This document shows, in pieces, positions 59,039 through 64,000 of a stretch of DNA of 64,000 nucleotides. Positions within the stretch are counted from its first letter, which is position 1. Each line of letters starts with the position of its first letter. The notes beneath the pieces were generated by a model. That model ran no database searches and was not told the DNA's origin. It saw only the letters and a program-made list of their open reading frames with translations. Origin of the DNA: Sphagnum compactum (lineage: Eukaryota; Bryophyta; Sphagnopsida; Sphagnales); the NCBI GenBank assembly GCA_965153455.1, contig OZ234501.1:5580001-5644000 (forward strand), read 5' to 3'. A program made the position numbers and the translations under genes.

Positions 59039-59266
59039 AAAGGTTCTACTAGTTTGCACAATCATTCTAGATGTGTGAAAGAGGTTGCAGACCTCCTCTA
59101 TGATGAGACACATTCTTGGAAATGTTTTAGGTTGCAATTTCCTGATTTAACTGAGGTGGTGTTTACTGTTCATCCTTAAGAAAATTTAGCCAAATTTGGC
59201 TATAAACAAGACACAGAAGTGGCTAGAGTTGTTGCCCTTGTGTTGATGCACATGTGGTCATACTAA
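59039..59266 (+). pseudogene. Unrecognised coding-like remnant
   Basis: A 76-codon frame with one internal stop and no Met start: CVKEVADLLYDETHSWKCFR, then FPDLTEVVFTVHP, a stop, and KFGYKQDTEVARVVALVLM. Composition looks protein-like. Could be a fragment of an element or of a dead gene together with the frames at 58097-58651. No family assigned. Confidence 0.3.
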
Positions 59267-60104
59267 TGCCTTGCAAGAATCAATGTCACAAGTCTCTTTG
59301 TGTCAGGTATGATTTTGTTGTCTTCTTATTTCTATCAATGTGAGATTGGCCTGACACAAAACATATACCCCCAGGTAATCAAGAGCCATTCAAGACCAAA
59401 CATTCATGACAAAGGAGTTGGCCATGCGTCATTATATTGTGTTCAGGCACTTTAATGAAATGGATTGTTGTGTTAGTTGTGACATCAATATTAGGTGCAT
59501 GTTTGCATTAGAGCATGTGAAAGGAGAATTCAACCTTATCAAGCACAAGCTTCAAGTCCCATTTTCAAAAAAAGACAATTAAAAATCCCTTCTTTGTTCT
59601 TATTTCTCAACATGCAAAAATTGGTGCCAAAACATTGATTTGCATGAGAGAAATCCATAAAATCACTTTGTTTTTGAGCCTTAATTCCACCCTTGATCCC
59701 TTGTTCATCTTCAAATGAAGGTTTATAAAATGGGAGAAATTTGGAGAAGAAAATCAATACCCAAGATGAAATTCACATGATTTGAAGGAGGGTGAAAAAA
59801 ATACATAAAAAGGATGTTGCATTAAACAATAATGAAAGCATAGTATAATTGGATAATTAGTAGTCAAGGCTCAATGCTAAGGCAAATTTAAAACTCAATA
59901 TCAATTTTTTTTAAACCAAATTTCGTGCTAAAAGGAGTTTTAGGATTCATTGTATGCCAATATATTTTCTTTTATTTTTTGTGTGTCAATTTTCGTATTT
60001 CAATTTGTGTTTTTTACAGAAATAGGATTTTGGCCTTGTGTTTGAGTGACTTTATGAATTTTTCTATTGAATTAAGGATATGCTGCAATGTTGGACAATT
60101 CTTT
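59267..60104. other. Interval without a supported gene
   Basis: Nothing recognisable; short frames at 59539-59757 and 59925-60113 are unconvincing. Confidence 0.35.
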
Positions 60105-61150
60105 GAATTTTGAAAGAACCATTGGTTTTGGTTCTTTAAGTATTCTAGAATCAAAGAACCATTGATTTTGGTTATTTCTAAAACCTTAAAAAATTGGTGG
60201 TTTTCATGGAAGAATTAACCAAAAATTGGTTTTTTTCAAAAATATTCTTGAGAACCACATTTATATGCTAAAACTGGTTCTTTGATTATTTTAATAATTG
60301 AAAAATAAGTGGGTATATACTTGAGTTATTAACCAAAAAATATTTATCCCTCATTCTAAGAATTGCCAAATACTAGCAAAATCATTGGAAAAGAAATCCT
60401 TTTTCACACAGCCTCATTGAAAATAATAGACTAATAATAATAGTAATATAGACTTATGAGCTAACATAAAAGGATGGTTTATAATAATAATAAATCTACT
60501 ATAGTTCAATTAAAGCCACAAAAACTTCACAAGTTCTATCTGCCTAAATTAAGATTCCAAGTAGCCTTTGGTTACTTGCACTAAGAAAAAAAAAAAAAAA
60601 AAAACTCTTGATATACAAACTCCAAATGAGGAATATATATCGGTTATGGAGTTCAAATAAAAGCAAACTGCAATTTACAACTGTAAACTACAAAGCTAAT
60701 ATATGGAACTAATTTTCAATTAAGTAAGTTGCCTCAATAATGTTGTTTCTACCATTACAATCCTATATGCTTTAACCCTTTTATAAACTATAAACTAGTT
60801 ACAAAAAGCTACTCAAAAGCAAATATATTATAGAACACATTCCAATAATAGGTTCCTTGTTTTCATATGAAACAACATGGTGTTTTCGAAACACAATACA
60901 GTTCAAAACTACTAGCTACAATATTCAAGCATTGTCAACACTTGGTTCACTCTTGTGTGGTTCTTTTTGAAAGGAACTTTTAGTCCTGGTTGTGATGCTT
61001 TATATTTATTTGGGGGTACTTCTAATGTGAGTTTGAGCTTGGTTCTCCCAATTTCTAAAACCTTTTGGTTCTAGTTTTAACACATTTTTCAAATTCAAGA
61101 ACCTTTCAACTTGAATCAAAAATTGAGTTTGGTTCCATGTACACATTCCC
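60105..61150. repeat. Region with repeated AGAACC/GGTTCT words in both orientations
   Basis: AAGAACCATTGGTTTTGGTT, then AAGAACCATTGATTTTGGTT about 50 bp later, open the region; GGTTCTTTTTGAAAGGAAC, GGTTCTCCC, GGTTCTAGTTT and AGAACCTTTC close it. The interior (60300-60900) is AT-rich with a 20-A run near 60585. It could be one old inverted-repeat element, about 1.05 kb long. Confidence 0.4.
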
Positions 61151-63268
61151 CAATGCAAAAGAAGTTTTACAACATATTAAAACAAGAATCTATATAGATA
61201 TGGAGTTTAATAGCTAATTAAAATTAAATTTAAACCATAAAGTTTAACCTATTTGTCAACTTTTCAAAAGGAAAATTCTTGCCTACTTAAGGAACTTGAC
61301 CCTATGTTCAAGAATGTATTTTCAAGGTTTTGATTTTGATTCTAGATCTAGCAAAAGACTACCTCCATAATCTTGTTCTTTGTGCTAGTTCCAACTAAAG
61401 GGTGCCAACTCAACTTTAGGCCACAAAAGCTTACACCTAAACCATTGGATTTAACACTGCAAACTAGACACCTTCACAACACTGTCTCTATCCCCTTAGG
61501 TAGCCAACCACCACCTTGATAAGTGATGACTACCTAAGTTCAAATCCTATCTTTTTTCTATCTCTTTCACCAAACCTCCTAAAGCTTTGGCAGCAACTCC
61601 TAAATCTATGGGGAAGTAGTTGGATAAGTCACCCATTACTACCAATTCTCTCGTTCCTCGGCTGCCACAACTATTCTACCCACCTAGACTTCTTTTTTTT
61701 CTCATCAACAATCATGCTCATAGAAGACTCGTGAGTGACGTCAGAGGTACAAGTGCAGGATGTTGTGGCGTTGCCACAAATGTCAAACTCATGCAGCTGC
61801 AATTCGTAAGTGGCAAACCAAAATTATGATGATGTATTATATGAATACATGTTTTGATTTACACAATGGTTGTGTGTGAGAGCATGGTTGTTGAGTGACA
61901 GTAGTTGAGTCCAAGAACACCCAGCTTCAGTTCTCAGAACAGTCTCTGATCTTGTTGGACTCATCCAATTCCCAGAACAGCCTTAGTGAGTCCAAGGTCA
62001 CCGAGCCTTAGATTCAAGAAAACAAGAATCTATTTCAAACAGAAAACTCAGAAATTTTTTGATTTGGGTTTTTCTAGGCTTCATGAAAACTCGGTTGTTG
62101 TTAGTAGTTGTTTCCAGTGTTATCTGGTTAAATGTTTTAGTAAAAGCCTCCAGTTCAAAGCTCGTCAGTTCTCAAAAGTTTTTTTAGTTTTTGAAAAAAC
62201 TGACTGGGTGGGTCCAGGGAATTGGTAAAATTTTAGGTGCAAAAGAAATTTAACTAAGAAAAATCAACCTTAAGAATAGAACCAGGTCTCCATGTCATCC
62301 ACAATTGGTTCCCAGTCCTGCAGGGATAGAATTTGTGATGCACACCAAATGGCCCAATAGCCATATATACTATACATATCAAGGCAATGCATTAGGCAAC
62401 ATTATGAGGTATAACAACATTATCCACAGGGAGAACTCTCAGGATACAAATGGTTCTCCTAAGCACATTTCTCCACTTGGTTCTCTGACTCCTGGTTTCT
62501 TTTGTTCCACTCAAATCAAATTCAGCCAAAACATCCTACTCAAAAAGCACACACAGATTATAGCTAATCCCCCATCTGCCTGCTATAAGAAACATATGTC
62601 AGCAATCAATTACCAAAGCTAACTGTCAGTTTTCAAGAGGGAAACTGATTAGATTCATTACACATTAGATTTTACCTATAAAAGAACTGGTTGAATTTTT
62701 CTAGTGTATGTGGAGTGTGCCTTACCCTCAGCAAAATTTCTGCCTCATTAGAGGATGGTACCTTACACTCAAGGTTCCTCATTTTTGAGGAACCTTATGA
62801 GTAAGATACCTCCTCTCATCTCAAACGGATCACAGCTGTCTGTTCATAAAAAAATAATTCTACACCTTGTAAGGACCTCAGCTAAGGCTGTTCAGGGAAT
62901 TTGGGTCCCAGAACAGGCCTGTTCTTGTTCCTTACCCTACACATACATCCCCATTGGTGCTCTGAAGATTGTCATCTACAGCACTAAAGATCTAAAAGAA
63001 GGAAGGCGAAACCAGTATGTAACAAGTGCAGGAAGTTCGTAACATCCACGAAACTACAATCAGCCAGGACCCAAAACACAGGTCCCAAGGAAAAATAAAT
63101 AGAAAATACACCACTAAGCTACAGATAGCAGCTGCTCCTTTCTTGGCTCCTCACTGATTAGTTTAAGCTCCAGCCACTGCACAAGTGGGTTTCCCTCTAG
63201 CATTAATGAATCTCCTACATCTAGGCATGCTGTGATCGCTTGCTTAGGGAATCTAGTGATGGACAGGC
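61151..63268. other. Interval without a supported exon; 3' flank of the pfkB gene at its right
   Basis: Base composition becomes less AT-rich toward the right. 61900-62010 repeats GAGTCCAAG-ACAnC and CCAGAACAG words. The part nearest 63268 should be the 3' UTR and downstream DNA of the pfkB gene. I could not place a polyadenylation signal. Frames at 62305-62622 and 62755-63042 have no domain. Confidence 0.35.
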
Positions 63269-63778
63269 CTAGGCAAACCTAAGTTCCGTGGCGTGTGGAT
63301 GCAGAAGTTCAAGTCGCAATTGAGCTTCAGCCTTCCATTGAGACATAGGCAATGGTGGTACTCCCTCATATTCCAACACTGCACAAATCACACCATTTCA
63401 TTCAAGAACAGGCACTCCTTGTTCAACAACACCTTTGTTGTTGCATTGAGTTATATTACATGAATGATGGCCGATATCAAGGGAATGCTGGCTCATGATG
63501 AATGAATGGCCGATCCATGTATGTATGGATGTGGAAGAGATAGAGCCTTACTGAAACTAGCAGCAATGCTACCCCACAAGGCAGCTGTCAAAAGGTCATT
63601 AGTCTTGTACCAGCCTGCAAGAAAGCCACCACAAAATGTATTGCCACAACCTGTTGGGTCCAAAATCTTCTTCACATTTACTCCCTTGATCCTAGCTGAT
63701 GTTTCATCATGAGCATTCTCCTGATGACCAAATAAAGTGTGAAAAGCTGGCACCTCCCAGGTCTCTTTTGTATCTCTC
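63269..63778 (-). CDS. pfkB-family carbohydrate kinase, last two exons (partial gene)
   Basis: C-terminal part of a ribokinase-like sugar or nucleoside kinase, cytosolic or organellar location unknown. Seen on the minus strand: an exon at 63778-63552, preceded by TCAACAG and followed by GTAAGG. It encodes TWEVPAFH, then GVNVKKILDPTGCGNTFCGG, then FLAGWYKTNDLLTAALWGSI, ending AASF. A 173-bp intron ends in TGTGCAG. A last exon at 63378-63269 follows; the junction makes an ATG codon and keeps the frame. It encodes LEYEGVPPLPMSQWKAEAQL, continues for 15 more residues, and stops with TAG at 63271-63269. DPTGCGNTFCGGFL is pfkB signature 2, which binds the phosphate in the anion hole. The residue after its last Gly is usually the catalytic Asp (GAGD) but is Asn here. 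The spliced frame makes this a real, probably functional gene. Upstream exons lie beyond the window. Substrate cannot be told. Confidence 0.88.
63379..63551 (-). other. Last intron of the pfkB gene (173 bp)
   Basis: GTAAGG donor at 63551 and TGTGCAG acceptor ending at 63379. The phase is preserved across it (A|TG). Confidence 0.85.
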
Positions 63779-64000
63779 CTGTTGACACACTTCTAAGTGT
63801 TCCAGTCAGTTGAATTTTTGGAATGAACTTCAGTAGGTCATGCAACTTCCACATCTAGCTTTGTGTCCTGTTATGCATACTAGGTTTTGAAGTTGCACAA
63901 GTCAATCAATTGTTCAAGCATTACTCTAATGCAAAACTTGACTCTATCATATCTTCCTCAGACTATAGAGTGCAAGATCTGGATTATCAAAGCACACCCA
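63779..64000 (-). other. Probable upstream intron of the pfkB gene
   Basis: The acceptor TCAACAG lies at its left edge and a stop (TAG) lies in the exon's frame a few codons upstream of it. No pfkB block is recognisable to the end of the window, so the preceding exon is likely outside. Confidence 0.5.

Noticed and set aside
61495-61552. tRNA-like AGTTCAAATCCT box
   Set aside because: Resembles a T-arm B box, but no acceptor stem or anticodon arm can be folded around it.

Overview
This is nuclear DNA of a land plant with a large, repeat-rich genome. The signs are Ty1/copia and Ty3/gypsy LTR retrotransposons, hAT and CACTA-type DNA transposons, a plant DREB-type AP2/ERF transcription factor, and a spliced pfkB-family carbohydrate kinase with GT-AG introns. 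Gene density is very low and most of the window is AT-rich decayed repeat. A fern, lycophyte or gymnosperm fits, but the sequence does not let me choose a lineage.

Layout. At 1-4.4 kb there is a decayed Ty3/gypsy gag and a decayed hAT transposase, both on the minus strand. At 5158-11224 lies a structurally complete Ty1/copia element (copia-1, plus strand) with LTRs, PBS, PPT and a near-perfect target duplication; its coding frame is broken by stops and small deletions. From 11.2 to 17 kb the sequence is AT-rich, with small non-autonomous elements and short tandem repeats. A GC-richer island at about 17.4-23.2 kb carries the one complete gene, an intronless DREB (19637-20818, minus). From 23718 to 33311 lies a much older copia element (copia-2, minus) that has been hit by at least three insertions and two minisatellite expansions. 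From 33 to 41 kb there is unremarkable DNA with a few tandem duplications. At 41-47.5 kb are pieces of an LTR element with a gag-like, coiled-coil-like coding remnant and a gypsy-type 3' end, itself invaded by other elements. From 47.5 to 55.7 kb the sequence is dominated by degenerate satellites, most of them inside a CACTA-like element about 3.6 kb long. From 55.7 to 63.2 kb there is nothing clearly genic. The last two exons of a pfkB-family kinase lie at 63269-63778 (minus); the rest of that gene is to the right of the window.

The most interesting structure is a group of non-autonomous elements ending in CACTACTAG. Two of them share arms of about 130 bp and have had their interiors filled by simple or minisatellite repeats: ACCTACC/GGTA tracts, and a 1.8-kb GCCATAATTA array with a higher-order period. 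A second theme is a chronology of nested insertions that can be read from interrupted LTR and pol sequence. All assignments come from reading motifs by eye; no database search was run.
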